From Homalodisca vitripennis (Eukaryota > Arthropoda > Insecta > Hemiptera > Cicadellidae), in contig NC_060207.1 of the NCBI RefSeq assembly GCF_021130785.1, positions 2,316,501 through 2,380,500 of the forward strand: 64,000 bases of DNA, in the 5' to 3' direction. The first letter of the stretch is position 1. Every line of letters begins with the position of its first letter. Shown piece after piece: positions 42,747 through 55,725 of this stretch. Under the pieces are notes generated by a model, which saw nothing but the letters and a program-made list of their open reading frames with translations, had not been told where the DNA came from and searched no databases. The translations under genes were made by a program, and so were the position numbers.

Positions 42747-45700
42747 ATATTCGTCATAACTTTTGTAATTCATATTCAAAATATTAACCATACTCCAGCA
42801 CTGAATCGTAGAACAAACGATTACAAGACGTAGTTGGCAGACAAAATTTACATTAAAACATATGTTTTATAAGTAATTTAATTATTAATATATTGTGCAT
42901 AAAAACGTTTGGTTAGGTAGTTTCTACGTAAACAACACATCATGACTTAGTTTATACAAATATAGGTACTCAATGATATGATATAATTCATTGTATTAGA
43001 TCAAACCCACATATTTCCGTTCAGTGAAAAGTTTTAACGGAAGAAATTTGTCTCTAATACACAATAGGGATGTTAAAATAATGTTGATATTAACTTTATT
43101 GTTAGTGAAATTTATCGATAGAAAGTTTATAAAGACATACGACAAACTTATACACGCAAAGTACGTCTTGTACCAAGGTGCATCGTTATATTTGTTTATC
43201 CAGCTTACAGAGAATGATGTGAGTTGGAAAATTACAAAGAACGGATGAAGTTATTTATACTGACAGCTCCAGAGAGCTTTGTTTCTGAATAATTAAAATT
43301 TCGCTGGAACATTGCTCTCAAAATACATCATTTTAATTTTTCATGCAATTATTTCTGTCTTCAGAATTTTAATCTATAATTGAAGATTTTATACGCTCTC
43401 CTGATAAATAATTTCTAATGGCATCTTTTTATTTTTCCTTTTCTATTGAAAACATATTTTTATGTATTTGGGATGTGTTATATTCAAAGTTTATTTTTGT
43501 TACGCTGCTATAAGGTTTATACACAAAAATAAGAAAACATGTGATCCCTATAGTCCTGTGGTTTTTCAAAATTATATGAAATTCTTTGAACATTGAATGA
43601 CAAAATATAATTATAAATTATAATAAATTAATAAAATATAAATTTAAAAGTATCAAAAGTATTAATTATACATATGTATTTAAAATAGATATCTGATCAT
43701 ATAATTTGTCTCGATTTTTATACTGATGAATATTCAGTTTTATATTTGCTTCCAATTACAATAAATATAAATTCAGATATTAAGTACCAAAAGGAACAGT
43801 CTACGAGTGGGCTCTATCGTAATAAAATACTATGAGATCTTAGTTAGTGAATATTATATCCAATCAGATGATATGCTTTTGACTGTGGATGATTTTAAAT
43901 GATAGTAGGATTATCTTAGGGCATTATCCACCACTAAAAGTTAAACTATTAGAACTCTAGGTTTCAAGGACGGAAATATACCCTCTTTATGTTACGAAAA
44001 ACAATACAAAAACAAACACAAAAAAACTTAATAAATAAAAAGTGTGGCGATCAACTCCCACTGTAAGCAAAGGCTGCTTTGTTTACACATAATATTGTCA
44101 GATCAAGCGCTTCCTTCTGTTGAAGTTATGCCACTTTAGACACCATCACTGTAATAGATTTAACTGGGAAATCTAAAAATGTGATTAAAGTGAGAAAAAA
44201 AACATAAACCAATAAAACTCCTACACTAATCATGGGATCCAGTTAAGTTAAAACAACTTTTATTACAGGATATTTGTTAGGTACCTGCAAAAAAACTCTA
44301 GGACTTGAATTTTTGTTGCAAATGCAGTACACGCGTATGTGATAGAATTATATATAAATACTGATATATAAATATCTACCTTATTATACATAATGGTGTC
44401 TGTCTGTGTGTTTTTACACGGACGTTCTTAGTTTAAGATAAATGCATCTTCCTATCCCGAAAACCCTTCTAGGCGAAGCCCCTCTGGTCTGTGAAATGCT
44501 TGTGGGAAATCCCTTAATTACAACAATAAACTGCTATCAACTGAGAAATCCTTGTTATAGTAATAAATCGTTCTGTGTAAACGTTATTTATGATAACATA
44601 ACCACGTTTGGTTAATTTAACTATTATCTATTATTGATTTGTTTGCATTTGTAGCCCTGAAAGTAAAGAGTACGATTGATAATAACAAACTTTCTTATAA
44701 CTGTTGAGTAGAGGGTTCATCCAGAAATAAAATTATATGAATTATATTAATCATATTAATTTAATACGTCCAGATAGGAAAATAAAGTTTTATTTGTACG
44801 CCTTAGCCAATATTAAGCATGCACTGCTTGATTAGTATTGTAATCGAAATATGAAAAACACAATTACTACGTAACTTTCTCTCTAAATTTAAAGACAGTT
44901 TAAAACCAATCCTATTCACTATCGGAAATTGTAATCGACTTCCGGTTGAGGTGTTTCCATTGTTGGTACTCTGCTGGGGACATATTAGATATGTGTGGCA
45001 AATGTAACCTTTCTAGGACAGCGGTATGTTGAAAAATAATACATCGTTCTTATAGTTCTTGAATCTTATAGTTCAAAATTCTTTACATTGTCTGTTGAGT
45101 GAATAAAGGCAAGCTTATTCCTGGGATTGGGAACTTATTTCAACCTATTAGGTAGTAGGTCTTTATAAAACATGTTTTTTTCCTCAAAATAGTCACTCTA
45201 GGTTTTGGAGCCCTGTACACTTTAGGTAGTTTAAATTTAGTCTATGAGAGTGACACGTATGTATCATGACGTATTTCATCATTTTAGGACAGTGGGAAAT
45301 TCAAAAACATATATCGATCTTCTAGGCATAGCAAACTTACTTTAATCCCTACTGATGTATGAAATTTATAAAAACGCTTAAGTTTATTTTTTGAATAAAG
45401 CGGTATAAATATTCTAACGCTTATTGGGAAATCGGGAAGTTGGAAAAATTAGTGATGAGTGAGTGAGTATCGAAATAGGCCCTTTGTGTATCGAAATGGT
45501 GTTTATTGATTATTGTAATGTAGGAGGTGTGTAAATGCAACTTGGTAAATGTTTGTAGATTTTTTAACAAGTAAAACCTCAATAAAGTAGTAGAATGAAA
45601 ATTTTATGAAATATATCGTTTTACGGATATTTTCCACTAGACAAGTGTGGAATAATTGAACTTTTTGAAGCTCTGCAGAATTTCACCTTGCAATATTTTG

Positions 45701-46060
45701 GACAGGTGAATAAAGGAAATTAAGCATATTAATATGGCGTTGAACGGAAAATGTTTATCGGTGAATAACTGACAGGTATATGTCAAGTTGGTGACGCGTC
45801 ATGTACAGCTACAGGCATTCCTCGGAAGTGTGGATAAACATAATGTAATAAATATCTGTAAACCGTATTGTTTTATACATAACGGTCATTTATTTTTCCA
45901 TTATTTATATTTTTTTCGACCTCGATTCCTTGATATTTTTTTCATAACGCAAAAGACCTATTTCAAGTCGTATTCAAAATTTTGTTAAGCTTAGCGAATT
46001 TGGTATTTTAAGTAATTTGCCGAAAATGTATGGCTTATGGGATTCCAACCTGTAAAACCT
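39346..46060. other. Gene-free A/T-rich DNA
   Basis: No coding frame with recognisable features was found. A (TA)n tract lies at 42716-42740. Around 44390-44480 ('ggtgtctgtctgtgtg', 'ggcgaagcccctctgg') the sequence resembles phrases common in arthropod interspersed repeats, without a definable element. Confidence 0.55.
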
Positions 46061-46064
46061 ACAT

Positions 46065-46560
46065 TGTTGAAAGTGAATGTTAGTAAAGGGGTTGAATTAT
46101 CGCCTCTCACACAAAGAGAGTGTAGCCGCTCTATTGTCAGGAGGCCATTTTAGCTTGTTCACTTCACCAGTGGATTGAGGGCATCCGTCATCTTGTGTTT
46201 ATGTGTTAGGGGATCGATGGGGGGTGCTTCACGATTGATTTAATATATTTGTCTAACATTTTTTTCCGTAACACATTTCATTGATAATCCGTGCAGTGAT
46301 TGTAGCTTTCATATACTTGCATACAGTAATAAATGTCTCAAATCAAAACTTAAACAAAGAAAAAACTGCAAACCTACGTCTTGATATATGAATAAAACAT
46401 TTAATAATACGATAAATATATGTAAACGTATTTAAAATAGATATTTAAACAAATAACAATCATGTCGTTTGTTCAAGTACAGAGGAGAACTGAGGTAAAT
46501 GTGGTCTTATTCATTAGCAAAGTGGTCCCCTGCTCCCAGCACACTTAACATATACTATAT
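46065..46560. repeat. Inverted partners of dispersed cores B and A
   Basis: 46065-46205 is the near-exact reverse complement of core B (2990-3170). 46485-46560 is that of core A (2181-2250). The order is reversed as expected for one inverted element, but the interval between cores is about 280 bp here against about 740 bp on the left. Confidence 0.8.
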
Positions 46561-46761
46561 ATTTAGCTATAAATTATATGTGGCTGAATCACCATTAAGA
46601 TTGGTATAACTCAAAGCTTAATCTATTTTAAAATATCTCCGGCTTCGCTTTCCAATGTATCAGATTATTCAAATACCTGTTTTATATACTTAAACATATC
46701 AAAATAAAATATAAACATCTACTTGATCGAAAAATACATAATCTGTGTTTACACTATTTCA

Positions 46762-47310
46762 GTATCATTCGGAATATAATAAATGACTTACAATGCAAAT
46801 ACAAATGATTCCATCGAATTGTATCGAGATAAATTGAACTTCATCTGAAACTACTCTTTCCTTGATAAATGTTGTGGTCAATCATCCCTGCTTTCAGTAT
46901 AGAGAGTTAAATTTTAAAATTCTGATGCTATTCGCGACTATAAAATCCTCTTAAATATGTAATAAGAACTTACAAGCAAAGCATTAATACGTGTTCGTCA
47001 CTAACAGCTGACATTACAAATTATAGATGATAACGATTTCAGTATCATCCGGAATATAATAAATTACTTACAATGCAAATACGAATGATTCCATCGAATT
47101 GTATCGAGATAAATTGAACTTCATCTGAAACTACTCTTTCCTTGATAAATGTTGTGGTCAATCATCCCTGCTTTCAGTATAGAGAGTTAAATTTTAAAAT
47201 TCTGATGCTATTCGCGACTATATAATCCTCTTAAACATGTAATAAGAACTTACAAGCAAAGCATTAATACGTGTTCGTCACTAACAGCTGACATTACAAA
47301 TTATAGATGA
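46762..47310. repeat. Tandem duplication of a 279-bp unit
   Basis: 46762-47040 and 47041-47310 are nearly identical, starting 'agtatcat.cggaatataata' and ending near 'cattacaaattatagatga'. Differences are scattered single bases. A recent tandem duplication. Confidence 0.92.
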
Positions 47311-48890
47311 AAATGAAGTTTGTTCCATTTAACTGCAATAAACAGGATTTATAAATATAATACAAATTTTTTTATCCATGAATTTTGCAAAAGTGGTACA
47401 AATGTTGTCCGAAACTGATCATAGCTCACAATAATAACGTTATTACAGATATAAAATATTTTCATATTTTACATCCCCACTATGTATTACCCGCGGCTTC
47501 GCATGCAAATTCCAAAATCGAACGCCGTGGAATTTTCAATTGATGCATCTATGATGTCAAACCATAGAGTTCTATATTTTATTAATATAATAAACATATC
47601 TGTAACTTATTATTTCATTTACAAAGCTTGGGTGATTTATAAGTTAAAAAACAACTATACTGGTTCAATTTGTTTCGAAATTGTATGAGCATTTTATTTC
47701 TGGTTTCAATCAGTGACATGTCTTACACCACATTTGGTTTTGTTGGCCCTATAACCTATAAATTAAGAAAATATACAATCTGTTCCCATCGCCTGTTCCT
47801 ATTTCTGGTATAAGGGGAAGTGTGGAGACTAATCCTTGAAACTAAATTCATTCAGTACTTTTTGAAGCATAATTTTGTCTATTCCTCCTTTTTACTTAAA
47901 GGGTACTAAATATGTCATACACAATATGAAGGGCGCAAACCTGCTTCGTGTGGAAAGCTTCAAAATCTTTTTCATTAAGGTGATTTTTATAACAAAACTT
48001 AAATATTATTCTGAATTTGTTAAATGGTTCATATACGTATCTTGTGTGGTCTGTTTTAAAGGTACATATAAATTCTTGTTTTGCAATCGTAATTGTACAA
48101 TAGATCAAGCACTGTATATTTTTTTAACCTTTGGTGAACTTTGGTACATATTATAATTGTTTTTTGAATTCTAAAACATTCCTGAAATCTTTTCGGATTT
48201 TTCTATCCATAAAAGCCTTCCTGAAACTTCAATGAATATGGTGAAAACAGAATGAGCCTAATAGGTCCAAACGTTTCCAAGATAATGGCTTAGCTACATA
48301 TATCGTGATAAATTTTAATGTATAAGTAAGAATTGAATAACTTCATTTACCTAAGTATAGAGTTAGTACTCATGCATTCGAGTTGGAAGATTGGATTATA
48401 AAAATAGTCATAACACATTATAAGACATGTGGGAAATAATTGGAATTCAATATTTAAAAAAAAATAATGGGTGAGCACAAAATAAAACAATTTTTTTTAC
48501 TACATGGAAAAATAACATTACTTTTATCAGAACTGTTTAATGCTTTTATATCCAATGTCGTTATAAAATTCTGCGAGAATTTAAACCGGATATTGAGTAA
48601 ACTTATTAATTTTGCAAAGGTATTTTATATAATTTACATTAACACAATAATGTAAAATCTAAATCTAATTATATCCTAGATAACATATTTAGTCTAAAAT
48701 TTTCAGAAACATTTTCATTGTGGAATAAACTGGATTATACTATTCCTACCATTTTAAATATAATGTACGTCTACTATTATATTATTTAAATTAAACTTTA
48801 AATATATGTTCTTCAGTGAAACAAACTGTGATTGACAACAGTTAAACATAGAGTAGAACTTTTGCTTATTATAACAACTTTACTAAAGTA
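47311..48890. other. Gene-free DNA
   Basis: No gene is supported. 'acccgcggcttcgcatgc' near 47488 is a phrase often seen in arthropod interspersed repeats. Confidence 0.5.
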
Positions 48891-48894
48891 GTCG

Positions 48895-49870
48895 ATATTT
48901 CATGTCCACAGCGCCTTGTTACTTCACCTGGAAAACTATTATTACAATTCCTGACTCAATTGTTCCTTTTCTTTTTTTTATGAAAGTGCCACTCAGCAGC
49001 AGTCTCTTACTTTTCCTATAACATCAGTACATTGTAATTAAATTTCCTCACGACAAGATCTGATTTCCACTGTGCCTTGTTTCTTCAACTGACAATTTAT
49101 ATTGAATTTACTGATTCGATTTTTCCTCTTCTCTTTTACTACAAAAGTGCCACTCACCAGCAGTCTCTTACTTTATCTATAACATCAGTACTTTATAATC
49201 CAAATTCCTCACGATAATTTCTTATTTCCACTGTGCCTTGTTCCATCACTTAACAATTTATACAGAATTTCCTAACTCGATTGTTTCTGTTCTTTTTTTT
49301 ATAAAAGTGCCACTTACCAGCAGTCTCTTACTTTTTCTATAACATCAGTACGTTATAATCCAAATTCCTCACGACAAGATCTGATTTCCACTGTGCCTTG
49401 TTTCTTCACCTGACAATTTATATTTAATTTTCTGATTCGACTGTTCCTGTTCTCTTTTTCTATCAAAGTGCCACTCTCCATAAGTCCCTTACCTTTTCTA
49501 AAACATCAATACATTATAATTCAATTTCCTCACGACAAGATCTGATTTCCACTGTTCCTTGTTTCTTCACCTGATAATTTATACTGAATTTCCTGATTCA
49601 ATTGTTCCTGTTCTCTTTTCTTATGAAATTGCCACTCTCCACCAGTCCCTTATGTTTTCTAGAACATCAGTACATTATAATTCAATTTCCTCACGACAAA
49701 GATCTGATTTCCACTGTTCCTTGTTTCTTCACCTGATAATTTATACTGAATTTCCTGATTCAATTGTTCCTGTTCTCTTTTCTTATGATTGCCACTCTCC
49801 ACCAGTTATATGTTTTCTAGAACATCGTACATTATAATGCATTTCCTCACGACAAGATCTGCATGAGCCT
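48895..49870. repeat. Tandem repeat of about 162 bp, six imperfect units
   Basis: Units share 'tgatttccactgtgccttgtt', 'gattcgattgttcctgttct', 'gtgccactc' and 'tataacatcagtacattata' in that order. The unit phrase recurs at about 49056, 49218, 49381, 49540 and 49703. The last units are shortened. Open frames here (49559-49837) reflect the repeat. Confidence 0.9.
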
Positions 49871-50860
49871 TAAGAATACTATCTGACAAACTGTACTGAT
49901 GTTACTTACTTGATTGTTCCTGTTATATTTTGTCGTTATTGCATTACCTGCATGCAAGAAACGTTCAATCAAGTCTCTTATGTATCTGTAAATATTATGA
50001 CATTACGACAATCCTTTCTCTCACGAGTTCCGATTTCTCATCACGTTGTTACTTTACCAGTTGTGTACCTGTGATTACTTTCTCTGAATTATTACACATT
50101 TATTCATTGCAAATTTTCAAGATATTCTAGAAGTCAACGACCCTTTAAATGGATAAATAAAGTGGTTTTGGAAGCCATATTATTCAATATTTATTTGTAA
50201 AATTTAAAATTACACAAATATATTTTCTCAAAAATAAAGGTTTTAGGAAGATAAAATAACGTGCTATGAGTGAATAAGAAAACTCCAGGGTGGCTGCGGA
50301 AGTGGAGCACATAAAGATTCACTAATGATCCGTCATTTATCTTCCAAAGCTCAAAATATTCTCAAAATGTTTCATAAAACTAGATTTTCTCATATAAGCC
50401 TTATAACAATAAACAGGCTCATTGATCATAATCAGTAATTTATAAAATTTTATCTCAGTGAACAGATATTATGAGGTAACTTAAAAAGAAGAAAGTTAAG
50501 ATTCAAAATTGTTCATTGTTAACGTAGTTACCACTTGTCTAATAGAAACTTTAAAATTCGGATACATATTAACCATAGCTTTTTTCAAATGGCGTCATAA
50601 AAACTTGTACGTTTTAAATGTTCAAGGAGACACAGCCTGGAAATATAGCTTGTGAACATATTAACATTTTAACTTTTAGATTTTGAGTAACAAAGGTATG
50701 TAAATATTTATAAACATTACAACTCGTTCTCAAAGTATTATTATATTAGTAAAAAAACAATGGAGTCTGTTAGGATAGCTATTGAGTTTAATAGTATGTT
50801 TCTATTTGTATTTAGTTTAAGATTAATATCTGAATAGGTTTATAATCATACCGTCATCGT
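49871..50860. other. Gene-free DNA
   Basis: No gene or strong repeat is recognised. The first about 170 bp may contain further decayed pieces of the 162-bp repeat. Confidence 0.5.
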
Positions 50861-53350
50861 AACTGCCGCCACATCAATGTTTATATCGCTAAAAAAATTC
50901 AAAAACGACAATAAAGTCGAACTTGGTACTTTTCCTCAGTAACATAGCTGAGTTACCAGGTTGATTGGTAGAGCAACGTTATATAACTGCCACCACATCA
51001 ATGTTATATCGCTAAAAAAATTCAAAAACGACAATAAAGTCGAACTTGGTACTCTTTCTCAGTAACATAACTGAGTTACCTTGTTGATTGGTAGAGCAAC
51101 ATTATATAACTGCCACCACATCAGTGTTTATATCACTAAAAAATTTCGAAAACGACAATAAAGTTCAACTTGGTACCCTTCCTCAGTAACATAGTCGAGT
51201 TACCAGGTTGATTGGTAGAGCTACGTTACATAACTGCCACCAATTCACAAATCCATAAACGACAGTAAAACTGAACTTGCTACTCATTCACAGTAACATA
51301 GTCGAGTTACCAGGTTGATTGGTAGAGCTACGTTACATAACTGCCACCACTTCACAAATCCACAAACGACAGTAAAACTGAACTTGCTACTCATTCACAG
51401 TAACATAGTCGAGTTACCAGGTTGATTGGTAGAGCTACGTTACATAACTGCCACCACTTCACAAATCCACAAACGACAGTAAAACTGAACTTGCTACTCA
51501 TTCACAGTAACATAGTCGAGTTACCAGGTTGATTGGTAGAGCTACGTTACATAACTGCCACCACTTCACAAATCCACAAACGACAGTAAAACTGAACTTG
51601 GTACTCTTTCTCAGTAACATAACTGAGTTACCTTGTTGATTGGTAGAGCAACATTATATAACTGCCACCACATCAGTGTTTATATCGCTAAAAAAATTCG
51701 AAAACGACAATAAAGTTCAACTTGGTACCCTTCCTCAGTAACATAGTCGAGTTACCAGGTTGATTGGTAGAGCTACGTTACATAACTGCCACCAATTCAC
51801 AAATCCATAAACGACAGTAAAAATGAACTTGCTACTCATTCACAGTAACATAGTCGAGTTACCAGGTTGATTGGTAGAGCTACGTTACATAACTGCCACC
51901 ACTTCACAAATCCACAAACGACAGTAAAACTGAACTTGCTACTCATTCACAGTAACATAGTCGAGTTACCAGGTTGATTGGTAGAGCTACGTTACATAAC
52001 TGCCACCACTTCACAAATCCACAAACGACAGTAAAACTGAACTTGCTACTCATTCACAGTAACATAGTCGAGTTACCTTGTTGATTGATAGATCAACATT
52101 ACAAAACTGCCACCACTTCACAAATCCACAAACGACAGTAAAACTGAACTTGCTACTCATTTACAGTAACATATTCGAGTTACCAGGTTGATTGGTTGAG
52201 CTATGTTACATAACTGCCACCACTTCACAAATCCACAAACGACAGTAAAACTGAACTTGCTACTCATTCACAGTAACATAGTCGAGTTACCAGGTTGATT
52301 GGTAGAGCTACGTTACATAACTGCCACCACTTCACAAATCCACAAACGACAGTAAAACTGAACTTGCTACTCATTCACAGTAACATAGTCGAGTTACCTT
52401 GTTGATTGATAGATCAACATTACATAACTGCCACCACTTCACAAATCCACAAACGACAGCAAAACTGAACTTGCTACTCATTCACAGTAACATATTCGAG
52501 TTACCTTGTTGATTGATAGATCAACATTACATAACTGCTGCCACTTAACAAATTCAGAATCGTCAATAAAGTTCATCTAGGTACTCTTCCTCAGTAGCAT
52601 ACCTGTAGTCGAGTTACCTTGCTGATTGATAGAGCAACATTACATAACTACCGCCCCTTCAAAAATCCACAAACGACAATAAAGTTATTATTAAGGTATA
52701 TTATTAAGGTAGACTCTAAGATCTGTACTTTTTATGTATTGCTAAACCATCGCAACTGGATAAAGATGGATTAGTATTTTCAAATAAGTAGTTTATAATT
52801 TCAGTGTAGTTATTTATTGAAAATAAATCATTATTTGATTATTATTTCATTATTTCATAAAACTGAACTTGCAACTCATTCACAGTAACATAGTCGAGTT
52901 ACCTTGTTGATTGATAGATCAACATTACATAACTGCCGCTACTTCACAAATTCACAAACGACAATAAAGTTGAACTTGGTACTCTTCCTCTGTAACATAA
53001 TCGAGTTACCTTGTTGATTGATAGATCAACATTACATAATTGCCGCTACTTCACAAATTCACAAACGACAATAAAGTTGAACTTGGTACTCTTCCTCTGT
53101 AACATAATCGAGTTACCTTGTTGATTGATAGATCAACATTACATAACTGCCGCTACTTCACAAAGTCACAAACGACAATAAAGTTGAACTTGTTACTCTT
53201 CCTCAGTAACATAGCAGAGTTACCTTGTTGATTGATAGATCAACATTACATAACTGCCGCTACTTCACAAATGCACAAACGACAGTAAAATTGAACTTGG
53301 TACTCTTAGTTTCATAGTCGAGTTACCTTGATGGTTGATAGAGCAACATT
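50860..53350. repeat. Satellite array with 107-bp core unit
   Basis: The unit contains 'cataactgccaccacttcac', 'aaacgacagtaaaactgaac' and 'gagttaccaggttgattggt'. Core units are 107 bp; flanking units carry an extra 'catcaatgttatatcgct' segment and are longer. About 170 bp of unrelated A/T-rich DNA (52685-52855) interrupt the array. Units right of the break are a distinct subfamily ('gccgctacttcacaaattc'). Confidence 0.93.
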
Positions 53351-53745
53351 ACATACTGGCCGACACAAATTTCTAGAAATTAACCATGTCAGAATTAATT
53401 TCCTTTAAGCTGTTGGGTGTCAGAGTGAGCTTCTTAGCCCTAACTTCGCCTGGTAAAATAAGACATCTTTTTTTTACGTTACTTTTACTTTAATTGTTCT
53501 GTCATTATAGAAATGGTTATGCTGCATATACTTTACACTGCACAAAAATACTAAATAATTGCGCACATAAAAACGCATTAGAATTAGTTTATTTCACTTA
53601 GGAGTTAATGTTTGTTTATAAATATACTAACCCGTATTAGATTATATTTTTGTTCAGTTTTAATAATGTTAACAGTCAAAAAAGTACTTTATTGTTAGAA
53701 AAAATTTTTACATATATTATGTTATTAACTCAACTTATAGGGTTA

Positions 53746-53746
<1 letters not shown>
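53351..53746. other. Gene-free DNA
   Basis: No gene or repeat recognised between the 107-bp satellite and the TA tract that flanks the Penelope-like element. Confidence 0.5.

Positions 53747-53794
<48 letters not shown>
53747..53794. repeat. (TA)n microsatellite
   Basis: About 24 TA units immediately left of the Penelope-like element. TA-rich DNA also borders its right end. Confidence 0.95.
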
Positions 53795-53797
<3 letters not shown>

Positions 53798-53832
53798 ATG
53801 AAAGTAACTAAAACCATTTAAAATAAAACTTT

Positions 53833-53880
53833 TTATTACATACACGTGTTTCGGTTTTTAACCATCATCAGTGTACATTA
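53833..53880 (-). ncRNA. Hammerhead-ribozyme-like motif of the Penelope-like element
   Basis: On the minus strand the order is stem I 5' strand (TACA, 53875-53872), CTGATGA (53871-53865), one extra T, stem II GGTT-AAA-AACC (53863-53853), GAAA (53852-53849), a two-pair stem III with ACGT loop, and the cleavage triplet GTA ending at 53841. The stem I 3' strand TGTA (53840-53837) pairs with the 5' strand. The invariant core is complete, and the single T between the core and stem II is unusual. Hammerheads of this compact type are known in Penelope-like elements; activity is not shown. Confidence 0.65.
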
Positions 53881-54152
53881 ACCTCTCAATAAATAAATAA
53901 ATAATAAACAATTAGATAAACACATGTGGACCTTTTAAACATATGTTAAATTTAAATGACACAGTTGTAATTTTCTTATTAGTAATCTGTATTTAATATT
54001 TTAATGTTTTCAAAAATTGGATTTGTCTTATTTTTCAGATTACTATTTAAAATGTAATGAGGATCTTTATTATAATTTAGCTAAATATGTAATTCTTTTT
54101 TTGTGTTTGATTTTTCTCCTTTCCTTTCGATATCTAAAATTTCCATGTTCTT

Positions 54153-54365
54153 TTAAATATTTGTGTAGTTATGGTCAGTCTCCAATAAGTGTTCAGCAAA
54201 ATTTGATTTTATTGTAGACATTTTATTTGTTTTTAAAGCTTTTATGTGTTCTTTAAACCTTTTATTACAATTTCTTCCAGTTTGCCCAATATAATAGCTT
54301 TCACAGTTAATTTTGTATACTCCAGATTGTTTGTATAATTCCTGTTTGTCATCATTTTGGTTCAC
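54153..54365 (-). pseudogene. GIY-YIG endonuclease domain of the Penelope-like element
   Basis: The frame contains 'SGVYKINCESYYIGQTGRNC' followed by RFKEHI and, further on, 'FAEHLLETDH'. This is the GIY-YIG core: the first motif as VYKI, the second as YYIG, then the Arg and the His/Glu region. In Penelope-like elements this C-terminal nuclease nicks the target. It is out of frame with the RT part upstream (54518 onward). Confidence 0.85.
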
Positions 54366-54517
54366 TTTGTTTTCAATTAGTTTAAATGTATTATTTCTTG
54401 TTTGGTGACTGATGGAGAATTTTGAATTTTGAAAGGTTTTTCTAACAGCTTTGTTTAATTTAGTATTGAATGGTACACATATATATTTCTGAATTTCTGT
54501 TGTATTATGATTAGGTA

Positions 54518-54940
54518 TTATTTTGTTGGTTTTTTATTAATTTTTCTTGTTTTCTTCTTAATCATTTTGTCTACAATTTGGGGTTGATATCCATTTTTGA
54601 CAGCTAGGTGTTTTATTGTTTTTATTTCTTTATTTTTATTTTCATCACTCATTGGTATATTTAACATTCTGTTTACCTTTGAGTGAAATGCTGCTAATTT
54701 GTATTTCCAAGGATGGTTAGAGGATGATGGTATTAGAAGATCTGTTTGGGTTGTTTTTCTATAAATTTCAAATGAGTGATTTCCATTAAGATTAGAAATA
54801 CTTATATCAAGTAAGTTAATTTTGACTTTTTGGATTTCCTTACAAAACTTAATTGTTGGCGATATAGAATTGAGAAATGTTAAAAAGTGTTCTGCCTGGT
54901 TCTCATCTCCATTGAAAAGACATAACACACACACACACAC
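54518..54940 (-). pseudogene. Penelope-like RT, C-terminal and connector part
   Basis: 'LLDISISNLNGNHSFEIYRK', TTQTDLLIPSSSNHPWKYK and 'AAFHSKVNRMLNIPMS' are typical of the region after the RT active site in Penelope-like polymerases. The frame begins in a CA microsatellite (about 54926-54942) that has replaced the catalytic segment, just before CLFNGDENQAEHF. Confidence 0.85.
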
Positions 54941-55265
54941 TAAACCAATAAATTATTTTGTCTTTAAATGGATTAGTGTCACTCATTACTTTGTTCTTTT
55001 CTAAATGTTGCATATATATATTTGCAAGAAGGCCTGAAAGAAGAGATCCCACTGTCAACCCATCTTCTTGTTTGTAAAAGTCCTTATTGTATTGAAAATA
55101 ATCTTGATTAACAGTTGCTTTTGTCAATGATAAGATATCATCAATTTCATTCATATCTAGTTTACTGTATTTTATTAGATTATCTTTTAGGATTTGAATT
55201 GTTTCTTGTTTTGGAATGTTTGAGTACATGATGTTAACATCAAAAGAAGTGAAGAAAGAGTTCAA
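54903..55265 (-). pseudogene. Penelope-like RT, central part
   Basis: 'FFTSFDVNIMYSNIPKQETI' carries the first catalytic Asp region, and 'KQEDGLTVGSLLSGLLANIYM' corresponds to the conserved GxxxGSxLSxxLAxIYM block. The frame runs into the CA repeat after DKIIYWF, where the second catalytic Asp pair should follow, and is then out of frame. Confidence 0.85.
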
Positions 55266-55404
55266 TGGAATTTGAATATCTCGAATTTGATTGGCCAGAT
55301 TACTTGAATTTGATATACTGTAATTATTTTCAATGTGTATGTAGGTTTTTATTTTGTTATTTAAAAATTTACATACTTGTAAGAAGGAGAGTTACGAAAG
55401 TTTA

Positions 55405-55725
55405 CTAATGGTCTAATTGGAATATCTGGTTTATGTGTCTGTGGTTGACCTTTAGAGTAGGAGCTTTTGGATTTGTCATTTTGAGTTGGTATTGTTCTGC
55501 TTTTGATAAACTTTTGCATTTAGTTATTTTGGCATTTATAAGTTTTGTGTATTCTTTAGTTGGGTCCTTTTTTAAATTTTTAATTTTGTTGCTGTCAATG
55601 AATGTTTCAACTTTTTCTTGATATGTTTGACTGTCGATAACTACTACAGTATTCCTTTTGTCAGCCTTTGATATTATACAATTATTTTCTTTTAGGTTTC
55701 TTGATATGGTTGTTACTAACTTCAT
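55405..55725 (-). pseudogene. Penelope-like RT, N-terminal part
   Basis: 'CIISKADKRNTVVVIDSQTY' and 'LKKDPTKEYTKLINAKI' match the start of Penelope-like RTs (I..ADK.NT.VV, then DPT). It is separated from the next piece by a stop or frameshift between 55265 and 55405. Traces of the same ORF may extend to about 55870. Confidence 0.8.

Noticed and set aside
50960..53340. 'ggttgattggtagagc' in the 107-bp satellite resembling a tRNA D-arm or A box
   Set aside because: No matching B box, acceptor stem or anticodon arm could be assembled around it.
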